A stretch of 64,000 bases of DNA from Arthrobacter sp. Leaf337. GTDB lineage: Bacteria > Actinomycetota > Actinomycetes > Actinomycetales > Micrococcaceae. A model generated the notes under the pieces. That model did not search any database and was not told the origin of the DNA. It was given only the letters and a program-made list of their open reading frames with translations. A program made the translations under genes and the position numbers. This document shows positions 37,433-46,257 of the stretch, one piece after another (the first letter of the stretch is position 1; the number at the start of each line of letters is the position of its first letter). The stretch lies in contig NZ_LMPC01000001.1 of the NCBI RefSeq assembly GCF_001423745.1, positions 435,923 to 499,922 of the forward strand. The letters run 5' to 3'.

Positions 37433-38653
37433 CTAGTTCCCCTGGTACCGGCTCAGGAAGTCCCCCATGCGGCCGACTGCCTCTTCGATGTCCTTCACGT
37501 TGGGCAGCGTGACCATCCGGAAGTGATCCGGCCGTACCCAGTTGAAGGCGCGTCCGTGGGAAACGAGGATCTTCTGCTCACGGAGCAGGTCCAGGACGAA
37601 TTTTTCGTCGTCGCGGATATGGAAGACCTCCGGATCCAGTTTCGGGAACAGGTACAGCGCTCCCCTGGCCTGCTGGGTGCTGACGCCGGGGATGGCGTTG
37701 AGCATGTCATAAGCTTTGTTCCGCTGTTCCAGCAGTCGCCCGCCGGGCAGGATCAGATCGTTGATGCTCTGGTATCCGCCCAGTGCAGTCTGGATGGCAT
37801 GTTGGGCAGGCACGTTGGCACACAATCGCATGTTGGCGAGCAGGCTGATGCCTTCGAGGTAGTCGGCGGCATCCTTCTTCGGCCCGGATATCGCCATCCA
37901 GCCGGCCCGGTATCCGCAGACACGGTACGCCTTGGACAGCCCGCTGAAGGTCAGGCACAGAACGTCGTCGCCGGTAAGGCCTGCCAGGTTCACATGGACG
38001 GCGTCCTCGTACAGGATCTTCTCGTAGATCTCATCCGCGAAAAGCACCAGCCCGTGCTTTTCAGCCAGGGCCACGATCTTCTTGAGGGTTTCCTCGGGAT
38101 ACACCGCGCCGGTGGGGTTGTTCGGGTTGATCACCACGATTCCCTTGGTCCGCGGGGTGATCTTGGATTCGAGGTCCTCCAGGTCCGGCTGCCAGCCGGA
38201 CTCCTCGTCGCAGAGGTAATGCACCGGCCGTCCGCTGGCCAGTGCCACCGAGGCGGTCCACAGCGGGTAGTCGGGGGTGGGGATGAGAACCTCGTCGCCG
38301 TCGTCGAGGAGGGCCATGAGCGACATGGTGATGAGTTCGCTGACGCCGTTGCCGAGGTAGATGTCGTCCACGTGGATGTTCTGGATGCCGCGGGTCTGGT
38401 AGTACTGCGACACTGCGGTCCGGGCGGAGAATATGCCGCGGGAGTCACTGTAGCCCTGGGCGTGCGGCAGGTGGCGGATCATGTCCACCAGGATGGCGTC
38501 CGGCGCTTCAAACCCAAACGGGGCCGGGTTTCCGATGTTCAGTTTGAGGATGCGGTGACCCTCTGCCTCCATTTGCTGGGCGGCCTGAAGAATCGGTCCA
38601 CGGATGTCGTAGAGGACATTATGAAGCTTGGTGGACTGCTTGAATTCTGCCAT
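37433..38653 (-). CDS. alaA: Pyridoxal-phosphate aminotransferase, AlaA-like
   Basis: 406 residues, fold type I, class I/II. PLP lysine in TFSGLSKAYRVCGYRAGWM; INPNNPTGAVYPEETLKK and FADEIYEKILY are further active-site segments. The start MAEFKQSTKLHNVLYDIRGP is the N terminus of glutamate-pyruvate aminotransferases of the AlaA group; this group makes alanine from pyruvate and glutamate. On the minus strand CATATT lies 6 nt before the ATG, with no Shine-Dalgarno. Confidence 0.9.
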   Translation of the reverse strand: MAEFKQSTKLHNVLYDIRGPILQAAQQMEAEGHRILKLNIGNPAPFGFEAPDAILVDMIRHLPHAQGYSDSRGIFSARTAVSQYYQTRGIQNIHVDDIYLGNGVSELITMSLMALLDDGDEVLIPTPDYPLWTASVALASGRPVHYLCDEESGWQPDLEDLESKITPRTKGIVVINPNNPTGAVYPEETLKKIVALAEKHGLVLFADEIYEKILYEDAVHVNLAGLTGDDVLCLTFSGLSKAYRVCGYRAGWMAISGPKKDAADYLEGISLLANMRLCANVPAQHAIQTALGGYQSINDLILPGGRLLEQRNKAYDMLNAIPGVSTQQARGALYLFPKLDPEVFHIRDDEKFVLDLLREQKILVSHGRAFNWVRPDHFRMVTLPNVKDIEEAVGRMGDFLSRYQGN

Positions 38654-38761
38654 CCATCAAATATGCCATATGGAGGATGTACTTCAGCTGAGACTTGACT
38701 CACACAAGCAGAAAGCCGGCGGTCGGTCCGGCGTCAAGGGCGGCACCGCGTCAAGGAACGA

Positions 38762-38804
38762 CGACGGCGCCTGCCGGACATGTGAAGTCCGGCAGGCGCC
38801 GTCG
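38762..38804. terminator. Terminator downstream of the osmoprotectant ABC operon
   Basis: Perfect 18-bp stem: arms 38762-38779 and 38787-38804, 7-nt loop. It lies after the minus-strand operon ending at 38840. Confidence 0.88.
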
Positions 38805-38839
38805 GGCCTGGGCTAATTAGCGGGAGCTACTAACCGGTG

Positions 38840-39796
38840 TTACTTGACCAGTCCCTTGTCCTTGAGCCAGGCCGCTGCTGCATCCTTCGGGTTCTGCTTC
38901 TGGGTGCCGCTGACGGCACGGTTGAGGTTGATCAGGTCCTCCGTGGTGAGGATCTTGGACACCGAGTTGAGCGCTTCCTTGGCCTTGTCCGTCATCTTGG
39001 CCTTGTTGTACAGCGGCAGTACCTGCTGGGCGATGAAGTTGTTCTTCGGGTCGTCCAGGACCACCAGGTCGTTGTCGGCAATGGCCGGGGTGGTGGTGTA
39101 GATGTCGGCGACCTGGACCTGATCCTCCAGCAGTGCCTTGACGGTGATGGGGCCGCCACCGTCGCTGAACGGTTCCAGCTTCTTGGGTTCGCAGCTGTAG
39201 TTCTTCTTCAGCCCGGGCAAGCCGTAGGCGCGCTCGGCGAAGGTGGCCGGAGCTCCCACCACCAGTTCGCTGCAGACCTTGGCGAGGTCTTCGATGGACT
39301 TGAGCTGGTACTTTTCCGCCGTCGCCTTCGTCACTACCATGGCGTCCTTGTCCTCGGCCTTGGAAGGCTCCAGGACCGCGAGACCCTCCGGCAGCTTGGC
39401 CGGAAGCGCCTTGAAGATGTCTTCCGCCGAGACCTCGGTGGCTTCCTTGTTCACATGCAGCAGGAGGTTGCCGCTGTAATCGGGGATGATGTCCACGGAG
39501 CCGTCCTGGACCGCTTTGAAGTACACCTCCCGCGAGCCGATGTTGGGCTTGGTGCTTGCGGTGACGCCGGCTGCGTTCAACGCACCGGCATACACCTCCG
39601 CGATGATCTGGCTTTCCGGGAAGTCCGCAGATCCGATCACCAGCGCGGAACCTGAGCCCGAACCGCCCGTGGCGGGCGCGCTCTTCAGCGGATCCGATCC
39701 GCCGCCGCATGCGGACAGCGCCAGGGCCAGTCCGACGCCGGCGGCCAGGCCGCCGAATGCGCGGCGACCCAGAATACTAGGGTGGGTTTCCTTCAT
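38840..39796 (-). CDS. Osmoprotectant (glycine betaine/choline-type) ABC transporter substrate-binding lipoprotein
   Basis: 318 residues with lipobox ALSAC after a twin-Arg-containing N terminus (ILGRRAFGGL). The OpuAC/ProX-type domain shows ALVIGSADFPESQIIAEVYA, IGSREVYFKAVQDGSVDIIP with YSGNLL, and VADIYTTTPAIADNDLVVL. These are the OpuBC/OpuCC-class hallmarks for betaine, carnitine, choline or ergothioneine. Last gene of a four-gene operon and overlaps the upstream permease by 4 nt. Confidence 0.93.
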   Translation of the reverse strand: MKETHPSILGRRAFGGLAAGVGLALALSACGGGSDPLKSAPATGGSGSGSALVIGSADFPESQIIAEVYAGALNAAGVTASTKPNIGSREVYFKAVQDGSVDIIPDYSGNLLLHVNKEATEVSAEDIFKALPAKLPEGLAVLEPSKAEDKDAMVVTKATAEKYQLKSIEDLAKVCSELVVGAPATFAERAYGLPGLKKNYSCEPKKLEPFSDGGGPITVKALLEDQVQVADIYTTTPAIADNDLVVLDDPKNNFIAQQVLPLYNKAKMTDKAKEALNSVSKILTTEDLINLNRAVSGTQKQNPKDAAAAWLKDKGLVK

Positions 39797-40539
39797 GATC
39801 TACCTCCTTGAACAACAGGCTCCGCGGGCACGGGGTCTGTGAGATCAGCCGGTGCCTGCTGGCTCCGGCGTGGCATGGCAGAGGATCCCCGGGACAGGAA
39901 CAGCCTCTGGAAAACAGCGAGCAGCAGATCGACGGCAATGGCCAGTGCTGCTATCAGCAACGAGCCGCCGAGCATCTGCGGAAAATCGGAGAGCACCAGG
40001 CCGTCGAAGAGGTACCGGCCCAGGCCGCCAAGGTTGATATACGCCACCACTGAAACGGTGGCAATCACCTGGAGCACGCCGGTCCTGAAGCCGCCGAACA
40101 TCACGGCCAGGGCATTCGGAAACTCTGCCCGGAACAGCACCTGCAATTCGGTCATGCCCATGGCGCGGGCCGCATCCACGACGTTCCGGTCCACGCTGGC
40201 AATCCCGGCGTACGTGCCTGCCAGTAGCGGAGGTACGGTCAGAATCACGAGCGCCCAGATCGGAGGCATTAGTCCGATGCCGGCCAGGAGGACGAAGAGC
40301 GTCAACAGGCCTAGGGTCGGCAGTGCCCGGAGCGCCCCGGCCAGCGCGACAACCGCCACCCGGCCGCGGCCGGTGTGGCCGACATAGAGTCCGATGGGGA
40401 CCGCTATCGCCGTGGCGATGAGCATCACGAGACCTGTGTACTGGAGGTGCTCAGCCAGCCGTACGGGAATGCCGGTGCTTCCCGTCCAGTGCAGGGGATC
40501 GCCCAGCCACGCAAAAGTGTCGGTGAAGACGTTGCTCAT
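39793..40539 (-). CDS. Osmoprotectant ABC transporter permease (OpuCD/OpuBD-like)
   Basis: 248 residues with five or six membrane helices. VRLAEHLQYTGLVMLIATAI at the N terminus, ALPTLGLLTLFVLLAGIGLMP in the core, and the ATPase-contact loop DAARAMGMTELQVLFRAEFP. The ATG at 40539 forms an ATGA with the stop of the preceding permease; the open frame continues upstream inside that gene. Cytoplasmic C-terminal tail of about 30 residues. Confidence 0.93.
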   Translation of the reverse strand: MSNVFTDTFAWLGDPLHWTGSTGIPVRLAEHLQYTGLVMLIATAIAVPIGLYVGHTGRGRVAVVALAGALRALPTLGLLTLFVLLAGIGLMPPIWALVILTVPPLLAGTYAGIASVDRNVVDAARAMGMTELQVLFRAEFPNALAVMFGGFRTGVLQVIATVSVVAYINLGGLGRYLFDGLVLSDFPQMLGGSLLIAALAIAVDLLLAVFQRLFLSRGSSAMPRRSQQAPADLTDPVPAEPVVQGGRS

Positions 40540-41246
40540 GCGGACGCACCCCCGGTCCGGACATCCGACAGCCGCTCGGCCGCCGAGGGGAGACCGGCCT
40601 TTTCTGTTTTGGCCACAGCCCTGGTCCACGGCGTCAGGAGCCGTTCCAGGAGAACCAGGACGGCATCCATCACCAGCGCAAGCACCAGGATGGCAATGAT
40701 CCCGACAAGCACCTCGGTAATAAAGCCCCGTTGGAGGCCGGAGGTGAAAAGCATCCCCAGGTTTCCGATGCCGAGGAGGGCGGCCACGCTCACCAGCGAA
40801 ATGTTGCTGACGGACACAACCCTCAGGCCGGCGAACAGCACCGGAAGGGACAACGGCAGATCAATCTGCAGGAAACGCGCAGCAGGCTTGAACCCCATCG
40901 CAACAGCCGCCTGGCGGAGGTCTTCATCCACGGAGTCGAAGGCGTCGAGTGCGGCCCGCACCAGCAGCGCCACCGCGTAAATAGTCAGGGCGACGATCAC
41001 GTTCAGCGGATCCAGGACCCTTGTCCCCAGGATTGACGGCAGGATGATGAACAAGGCAAGGGACGGGACCGTGTAGAGCAGGGACGTCGCCGTGACCACC
41101 ACGGAACGCAGGGTCCTGTTTTGCCGGGCAAACTGTGCCAGCGGAATGGAGAGCAGCAACCCGAACACCATGGGCAGGATGGCCAGCACCAGGTGCTGGC
41201 CTGCAAGTTCGAACACCCTCCCGCTGTTGGCCAGGAACCATTCCAT
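40536..41246 (-). CDS. Osmoprotectant ABC transporter permease (OpuCB/OpuBB-like)
   Basis: 236 residues. Helical core with YTVPSLALFIILPSILGT and the contact loop QAAVAMGFKPAARFLQIDLP, then SNISLVSVAALLGIGNLGMLF, all typical of OpuCB. It shares the stop/start overlap style of the whole operon: its ATG at 41246 overlaps the last base of the ATPase gene, whose stop ends at 41246. Confidence 0.93.
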   Translation of the reverse strand: MEWFLANSGRVFELAGQHLVLAILPMVFGLLLSIPLAQFARQNRTLRSVVVTATSLLYTVPSLALFIILPSILGTRVLDPLNVIVALTIYAVALLVRAALDAFDSVDEDLRQAAVAMGFKPAARFLQIDLPLSLPVLFAGLRVVSVSNISLVSVAALLGIGNLGMLFTSGLQRGFITEVLVGIIAILVLALVMDAVLVLLERLLTPWTRAVAKTEKAGLPSAAERLSDVRTGGASA

Positions 41247-42346
41247 CAGAGGGCACCCTGCCGGACCAGCCGGGCAGATTCAATGACCGCAAGGACTTCA
41301 TCCGCGCGGAGGACACCGGCAAGTTTGCCGTCGGCGTCAACGGCGACGCCCAGCCCCGACGGCGATGACAGCGCCGAGTCCAGGGCCCGCCGAAGCGTCT
41401 CCCCTTTCCGGAACAGCGAGCCGCCGGGGATGAGCGAGGAACCGGCACCGGGACTTGTCCAGCCCATCGGACGGGAATCCGCATCCACCACGAGCGCCCA
41501 ATCGCTGCCCTCCAGTCCGGCAGTTCCGGACTCAAGGGCGCTGTGACTGACCGTAGGCACGTCATGGAGGATAACGGCGTCGGACGGGCTGAACGCCAGA
41601 TGGCGGAACCCCCTGTCCTTGCCCACGAAGGAGGCCACGAAGTCGTTGGCGGGGGCACGGAGTATTTCCTCCGGCGTCGCGTACTGCGCCAGCTTGCCGC
41701 CCGTGGCGAAAACAGCGACCTTGTCTCCAAGCACGGTGGCTTCGTCAATGTCATGCGTGACAAAAACGATGGTCTTGGCCAGGTCCCGCTGCAGCCGGAG
41801 GAGCTCCTGCTGCAGCTCGTCGCGCACCACGGGATCCACCGCGCTGAACGGTTCGTCCATCAACAGCACCGGAGGATCTGCCGCGAGCGCCCGGGCGACG
41901 CCGACCCGCTGCTGCTGGCCGCCGGACAGCTGGGACGGGTACCGTTTTCCCAGCACCGAAGCCAGCCCGACGACGTCGAGCAGTTCCTCTGCGCGCTTGC
42001 GGGACTCAGTTTTGGAAACCCCGTTCAGCCGCGGAACCGTTGCGATGTTGTCCAGCACTGAGCGGTGCGGCATCAGCCCGGAGGACTGCATCACGTACCC
42101 CATGGACCGCCTCAGTTGCGCGGCGGGCACTGACGTGACGTCCTTCCCGTCCACAGTGATGGTGCCCGATGTGGGCTCCACCATGCGGTTGATCATCCGC
42201 AGCGAGGTGGTCTTCCCGCAGCCGGACGGACCCACAAAAACCGTGATGGAGCCTTTGTCGATGGACATGGTGAGGTTGTCCACGGCCGGCTGCCCGCTCT
42301 GGTACTGCTTGGTGACGCTCTGGAATTCGATCATGGCTTCAGCCAT
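41246..42346 (-). CDS. Osmoprotectant ABC transporter, ATP-binding protein (OpuCA-like)
   Basis: 366 residues. ATPase domain: VGPSGCGKTTSLRMINRM (Walker A), YVMQSSGLMPHRSVLDNIA (Q-loop), [32 protein letters not shown]. The C-terminal 100 residues look like degenerate CBS-type segments (LALDSALSSPSGLGVAVDADG region and DGKLAGVLRADEVLAVIES), which in OpuA sense ionic strength. Two ATG codons four residues apart (42346, 42334) are possible starts. First gene of the operon. Confidence 0.93.
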   Translation of the reverse strand: MAEAMIEFQSVTKQYQSGQPAVDNLTMSIDKGSITVFVGPSGCGKTTSLRMINRMVEPTSGTITVDGKDVTSVPAAQLRRSMGYVMQSSGLMPHRSVLDNIATVPRLNGVSKTESRKRAEELLDVVGLASVLGKRYPSQLSGGQQQRVGVARALAADPPVLLMDEPFSAVDPVVRDELQQELLRLQRDLAKTIVFVTHDIDEATVLGDKVAVFATGGKLAQYATPEEILRAPANDFVASFVGKDRGFRHLAFSPSDAVILHDVPTVSHSALESGTAGLEGSDWALVVDADSRPMGWTSPGAGSSLIPGGSLFRKGETLRRALDSALSSPSGLGVAVDADGKLAGVLRADEVLAVIESARLVRQGAL

Positions 42347-42593
42347 TTCCCGGCTTACCTAACTGTTGGCGGCAACATCGGACGGTCAGGCCAAAGATCA
42401 TAAGGTTGCTGATATTCGGCTGTAAAGCAGGTAATACACAGCGTAACCAGCGGCCCGTTCAAAGTCAGCGGTGCCGCGGCTACCGTAAGCATTCGGTAAC
42501 CTACGCCGTTTGGATGGGTGGCGGCGCCGGACTGTGATCCCGCGCTCAGTCCTCCCTGCCGCCACCCCTCCGCCACGGGTCATCCGGCGTGCG
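42347..42593. promoter_or_regulatory. Intergenic region upstream of the osmoprotectant operon
   Basis: 247 bp. A short inverted repeat TACCG (42481-42485) / CGGTA (42494-42498) lies here, and TTGAAC is followed 20 nt later by TATTAC on the minus strand, a possible but poorly spaced promoter. No ORF seen. Confidence 0.3.
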
Positions 42594-43793
42594 TCAACTG
42601 CGTTTCCGTTTGCCCCGCTTTCCGTCCCCGCCAGCGCGGTCGCGGGCCATTTCCTGCCCGTACCGCTCGGCTGCCCGTTGGCTCTTGCCTGCCACCACCA
42701 CCTTTTGGTGCCACTCCCGCTGGTAGGCCCGCCGGGCTGCCGCGTCGTGCCGGCGGTTGAGCGCCGCCAACTCGCGCTGGAGCTTGAGGTAGCTTTCCCA
42801 CCGGCGCATCTCAAGGGCTCCGTCGGCGAGCGCTGCCTGAACAGCGCAACCCGGTTCCCGGTCGTGGGCGCAGTCGGCGAAGCGGCAGCGGCCGAACAGC
42901 CCTTCGAGGTCGCCGAACATCTCATCCATCCCGTCGTCCGCGTCGAAGAGCCCAAAGCCGCGGACGCCCGGTGTGTCCATCAGCACCGCTCCTCCCGGCA
43001 ACGGAACGAGCTCGCGCGCCGTGGTGGTGTGCCTGCCCTTGCCGTCGCCTGACCGTACCGGCCCGACGTCCTGGACATGGTGCCCGGCAAGGGCGTTGAT
43101 CAGCGTGGACTTTCCGGCACCCGAGGGTCCCAGCAGCACGAGCGTTCCGCCGGCCGGCACGTGTGCGAGCACTTCGTCGAGGCCGTCGCCCTGTTCCGCC
43201 GAGGTGGTGACCACAGCAACGCCTGCCGCCTGCAGGATGACTTTTCCGACGACGTCGTCCGCTATGTCGGCAAGATCTGCTTTGGTGATGATCACCAGCG
43301 GGGTGGCCCCCGAATCCCACGCCGCCACGAGCGTCCGCTCCAGCCGGTTGTGGGTGAGGGGCCGGTCCACGGGGACCACCACTCCCACGACGTCTACGTT
43401 GGCGCCAAGGACCTGTGATTCCGATGACGCCTCGAAGGCGCGTTTGCGGCTCAGCGCCGACTCGCGGGGCAGCACACCGATGACGGCGGGCTCCCCTGCT
43501 GCGTTGGCACCGAGCCACACCCAGTCACCGGTCGCGGGCACCTCGCCGCGCGCCGGGTAGGGCAGGTGCCACAGCTCCGCTGCCGCTGCGACCAGGACCC
43601 TGTTCCGGTCCACGCGGACTACCCGCCCTGGTTCCTCCCCGCCGGGCATGGGATGGGCGTCAAAAAGTGCTGCCGTCCGGGCTGTGAAGCCGTAGTGCAC
43701 GGGACCGGCCATCGGTGGAGTCGAGTTGGTGGTTGTTGGATTTTGTGTTGTTGAATCTTCTACGGTCAGCGTGTGACCTGGGGTTGTTTTCAA
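42594..43793 (-). CDS. rsgA: Ribosome small subunit biogenesis GTPase RsgA
   Basis: About 399 residues from a TTG at 43793 that has AGAGG before it; the frame remains open to an ATG at 43892, and a further candidate is the ATG giving MAGPVHYGFTARTAAL. The OB-fold is followed by a circularly permuted GTPase: G4 IITKADLADI precedes G1 LLGPSGAGKSTLINALAGHH and G3 LMDTPGVRGFGLFDADDG. The zinc-knuckle region CRFADCAHDREPGCAV is intact. RsgA checks 30S decoding-centre maturation. The C terminus is strongly basic (KRGKRKRS). A short well-initiated ORF lies upstream. Confidence 0.93.
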   Translation of the reverse strand: MKTTPGHTLTVEDSTTQNPTTTNSTPPMAGPVHYGFTARTAALFDAHPMPGGEEPGRVVRVDRNRVLVAAAAELWHLPYPARGEVPATGDWVWLGANAAGEPAVIGVLPRESALSRKRAFEASSESQVLGANVDVVGVVVPVDRPLTHNRLERTLVAAWDSGATPLVIITKADLADIADDVVGKVILQAAGVAVVTTSAEQGDGLDEVLAHVPAGGTLVLLGPSGAGKSTLINALAGHHVQDVGPVRSGDGKGRHTTTARELVPLPGGAVLMDTPGVRGFGLFDADDGMDEMFGDLEGLFGRCRFADCAHDREPGCAVQAALADGALEMRRWESYLKLQRELAALNRRHDAAARRAYQREWHQKVVVAGKSQRAAERYGQEMARDRAGGDGKRGKRKRS

Positions 43794-43854
43794 TGGAAAC
43801 CTCTGCTGAGGCCCCGTTGGCACAGACTCCGTTGCTTGATTCAGCCGTTGCGGG

Positions 43855-43929
43855 TCAGGACGTGCGTTTTGCCGGGGCAGGAATAATGACATTGCTGGCG
43901 CGCTGGGCGCGCAGGAATATTGCAGTCAT
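43855..43929 (-). CDS. Possible leader ORF upstream of rsgA, 24 codons
   Basis: Starts at ATG 43929 behind GGGGAGGTGGAGACG, one of the strongest ribosome binding sites in the window, and encodes MTAIFLRAQRASNVIIPAPA plus KRTS before TGA. It ends 62 nt before the favoured rsgA TTG start and overlaps the longer possible rsgA reading frame in another frame. It could be a regulatory leader peptide, a small protein, or chance. I do not recognise the peptide. Confidence 0.4.
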   Translation of the reverse strand: MTAIFLRAQRASNVIIPAPAKRTS

Positions 43930-44113
43930 CGTCTCCACCTCCCCGTTTCTGCCATGCCAACTGTCGAAGCCAGTCCGATGTCAGTCCGAAGCCAGTCCGT
44001 CCGCATCGCCGGACGCTTTCGCCGGCGGCGTTTCAAGGGTAAGCCGTCCGGCCACGGATTGGCTAGGGGTTCCGGCTCCGAAGTCCGGCCTGCCCGTATT
44101 CTGCCCTTCAGCC

Positions 44114-44119
44114 TAGAGT
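44114..44119 (+). promoter_or_regulatory. Predicted leaderless promoter of the pirin gene
   Basis: TAGAGT, then 7 nt, then GTG at 44127, without a Shine-Dalgarno. Confidence 0.5.
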
Positions 44120-44126
44120 TGATCCT

Positions 44127-45188
44127 GTGACGAACCTCGAAGTAAGCCCTAAGGAAGAACTGTGCCCGGCAGGACAGCCCGGAGGATCTGCCGGGACCGG
44201 GCCGTGCCTGCAGTTGTGGCCGGCCCGGGAAGTCCCGCTCGGCGGGGTCCGGGCCATGAACGTCTTCCGTACCCTTCCGCAGCGAGGCCTCCCCACGGTG
44301 GGTGCCTGGTGCTTCCTGGACAGTTTCGGTCCGGACCGGGTCGCCATGTCCGTGCTGCCGCACCCGCACACCGGCCTGCAGACCGTGACGTGGCCGCTCG
44401 CAGGCAACATCAGGCACCGTGACAGCGTGGGCAGCGACGTCATCGTGCGTCCGGGCGAGCTCAACATCATGACCGCGGGCCACGGGGTCTCCCACTCCGA
44501 GTTCGCTGTGCTGCCTGGCCGGGCTTCCGGCACGGGGTCGAACGACGGCGGGACGGCCGACGCCGGCATGGAACTGCCGCTGCAGCGGGGCCTCCAGTTG
44601 TGGGTGGCCCTTCCGGACGGCGAGCGCCACCGGGCGCCGGCTTTCGAGCAGCACCGCGACCTTCCGGAAGTGGCCGGAGACGGTTTCACAGCAACAGTGA
44701 TGGTGGGAACCTTCGCCGGAGTGGAGTCGCCGGCCACGATGTATTCCCCGATCATCGGTGCGGACATCTTCTGCGCCGGATCCGTTACGCTGCCGCTGGA
44801 CCCGGAGTTCGAGCACGCGGTGCTGGTGCTCGACGGCGGCATCACCCTCGACGGTCTGGATGTGCCGGCAGGTCCGCTAGGCTACCTCGGCACCGGCCGC
44901 AGCCTGCTGGAAATCGAGGCGGCCCCGGGCACGCGCTTCATCCTGCTGGGCGGGGAACCGTTTCAGGAGGAGCTGTTGATGTGGTGGAACTTCGTGGGCA
45001 GGACCCACGATGAAGTGGCCCAGGCACGCCAGGACTGGGAGGACCAGGCAGATCTGGCGGACCAGGAATCCGAGGGTTCCCGGTTCGGGCTGGTCCATGG
45101 ACACGGGCCGGATGCGGGAGCCGAGGCCGGGCGCATTCCTGCTCCCCCGTTGCCGGGCGTCCGGCTCCGGCCGCGCACCCGTTCCTGA
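44127..45188 (+). CDS. Pirin family protein
   Basis: 353 residues of the bicupin pirin family. The N-terminal cupin has the metal-binding pattern LPHPHTGLQTVTWPLAGNI with IMTAGHGVSHSEF; the C-terminal cupin reads HAVLVLDGGITLDGLDVPAG and ends LLGGEPFQEELLMWWNFVGR. Bacterial pirins can be quercetin dioxygenases or redox sensors; the role here is unknown. A Gly/Ser-rich segment interrupts the first domain (around ASGTGSNDGGTADAG). Tail of about 60 residues after the core. Confidence 0.9.
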   Translation: MTNLEVSPKEELCPAGQPGGSAGTGPCLQLWPAREVPLGGVRAMNVFRTLPQRGLPTVGAWCFLDSFGPDRVAMSVLPHPHTGLQTVTWPLAGNIRHRDSVGSDVIVRPGELNIMTAGHGVSHSEFAVLPGRASGTGSNDGGTADAGMELPLQRGLQLWVALPDGERHRAPAFEQHRDLPEVAGDGFTATVMVGTFAGVESPATMYSPIIGADIFCAGSVTLPLDPEFEHAVLVLDGGITLDGLDVPAGPLGYLGTGRSLLEIEAAPGTRFILLGGEPFQEELLMWWNFVGRTHDEVAQARQDWEDQADLADQESEGSRFGLVHGHGPDAGAEAGRIPAPPLPGVRLRPRTRS

Positions 45189-45222
45189 CAACGGGCCCGC
45201 GCAAGGCACGATGTCCCGAAGG

Positions 45223-46221
45223 CTAGCCTTGTTCGGCCACCAGTTGCAGGACTCCGAACACGGGATCCTGCTCCAGGACCCGGACTTCGGTCACTCCCTC
45301 AGCGGCAAGGCTGCGCTTGAAGGACTCCTGAAGCCTCGCCACGTTCATGCCGAGCCCGCTGCCCAGGATTACCGGTCCCTTGATTCCCAGTTTCCGCAGA
45401 GCCTGGGCGGCCAGCGCGGCGAGATCCCGGCCTGCCTGTTCAACAAGCGCCTGACTGGGCGCGTGCCCCGCGTCCGCCGCCTCCACAATGAGGCGGGCCC
45501 GCTGCGCCCAGTAGCGGCGGCCCGTATCCGGCGAATGGAAAAGGGCAATGAGCTTGTTGGGGTCATCGATCGCGCAGGACTGCAGGAGTGCCGTGGTGAG
45601 TTCGTCGGGTTCCAGGCCCTGGTTCATGCGGCGGAGGCTGTGCCGGACCGCCTCACGGCCCAGCCAGTAGCCGCTGCCTTCGTCCCCGAGCAGGTAACCC
45701 CAGCCGCCGGCACGGGCTTCCTCGCCGCTGGCATTCTTGCCCCAGGCTGCGGAGCCGGTGCCGGCAATGACGGCAACGCCGGTGCTCGCCCCGCCGGCGG
45801 CCAGCAACAGCCGGGAGTCGTGGACTACCGTGATCTTCGCGCCGGGAACATGGGGAGCGATCAGGGCCGCAAGCGCGGCTGCGTCCTCGTCCGTGTCGAT
45901 TCCGCCCGCCCCGGCGTAGACCTGCGCAACAGCCCCGCCGCCGATCTTGGCGAACAGCTCTGCCAGGTGGCGTGCCGCTTCTTCGCGGCTGACATTCTGA
46001 ACGTTTGAGCTGCCGACCGATTCATCGGCCACGGCCTGGCCGTTTTCGAAGCGGACGCCGCGCGTCTTGGTTCCGCCAATGTCCAGGCCGATCACGGCGC
46101 CGGGCACTGCGGCAGTCCCGCCGGCGGGACCCGCTACCGACGGCGCCGCGCCCGGCGCTGCCTGGAGCCCGCCGGTGGAAGGAACAGAATCCGTTGCTGG
46201 CAAGTTGTCAGAATTAGTCAC
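45223..46221 (-). CDS. BadF/BcrA-type ATPase family protein, N-acetylglucosamine-kinase-like
   Basis: 332 residues. After a 40-residue Ala/Pro-rich N terminus, the actin-fold ATPase begins with VIGLDIGGTKTRGVRFENG (phosphate 1). YAGAGGIDTDEDAAALA, VHDSRLLLAAGG, VIAGTGSAAWG (phosphate 2), GWGYLLGDEGSGYWLGREAV and the adenosine segment VILGSGLGMN follow. The GWG-LGDEGSG block is characteristic of eukaryotic-type GlcNAc kinase homologues, so phosphorylation of an amino sugar is the best guess. TAGTCT stands 6 nt before the GTG at 46221. Confidence 0.88.
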   Translation of the reverse strand: MTNSDNLPATDSVPSTGGLQAAPGAAPSVAGPAGGTAAVPGAVIGLDIGGTKTRGVRFENGQAVADESVGSSNVQNVSREEAARHLAELFAKIGGGAVAQVYAGAGGIDTDEDAAALAALIAPHVPGAKITVVHDSRLLLAAGGASTGVAVIAGTGSAAWGKNASGEEARAGGWGYLLGDEGSGYWLGREAVRHSLRRMNQGLEPDELTTALLQSCAIDDPNKLIALFHSPDTGRRYWAQRARLIVEAADAGHAPSQALVEQAGRDLAALAAQALRKLGIKGPVILGSGLGMNVARLQESFKRSLAAEGVTEVRVLEQDPVFGVLQLVAEQG

Positions 46222-46227
46222 GTGAAC

Positions 46228-46233
46228 AGACTA
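46228..46233 (-). promoter_or_regulatory. Predicted leaderless promoter of the GlcNAc-kinase-like gene
   Basis: TAGTCT on the minus strand, then 6 nt, then GTG at 46221. The divergent gene at 46258 instead has a GGGAG ribosome binding site. Confidence 0.5.
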
Positions 46234-46257
46234 CTGAGTCGTTAGAGGGAGCAGGGC

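Larger units (their letters stand above)
43794..44126. other. 333-bp divergent region between rsgA and the pirin gene
   Basis: Contains, on the minus strand, a 24-codon ORF (43929-43855) with a strong ribosome binding site, and on the plus strand the TAGAGT box of the pirin gene. A triplicated CGGACTGGCTTCG-like motif (CGGACTGGCTTCG, CGGACTGACATCG, CGGACTGGCTTCG) lies upstream of the small ORF on the minus strand, about 43965-44000. Nothing else recognised. Confidence 0.5.

Noticed and set aside
43715..44116. Plus-strand open frame of 133 codons between rsgA and pirin
   Set aside because: Overlaps the rsgA 5' end antisense, lacks a ribosome binding site, and the protein looks random.
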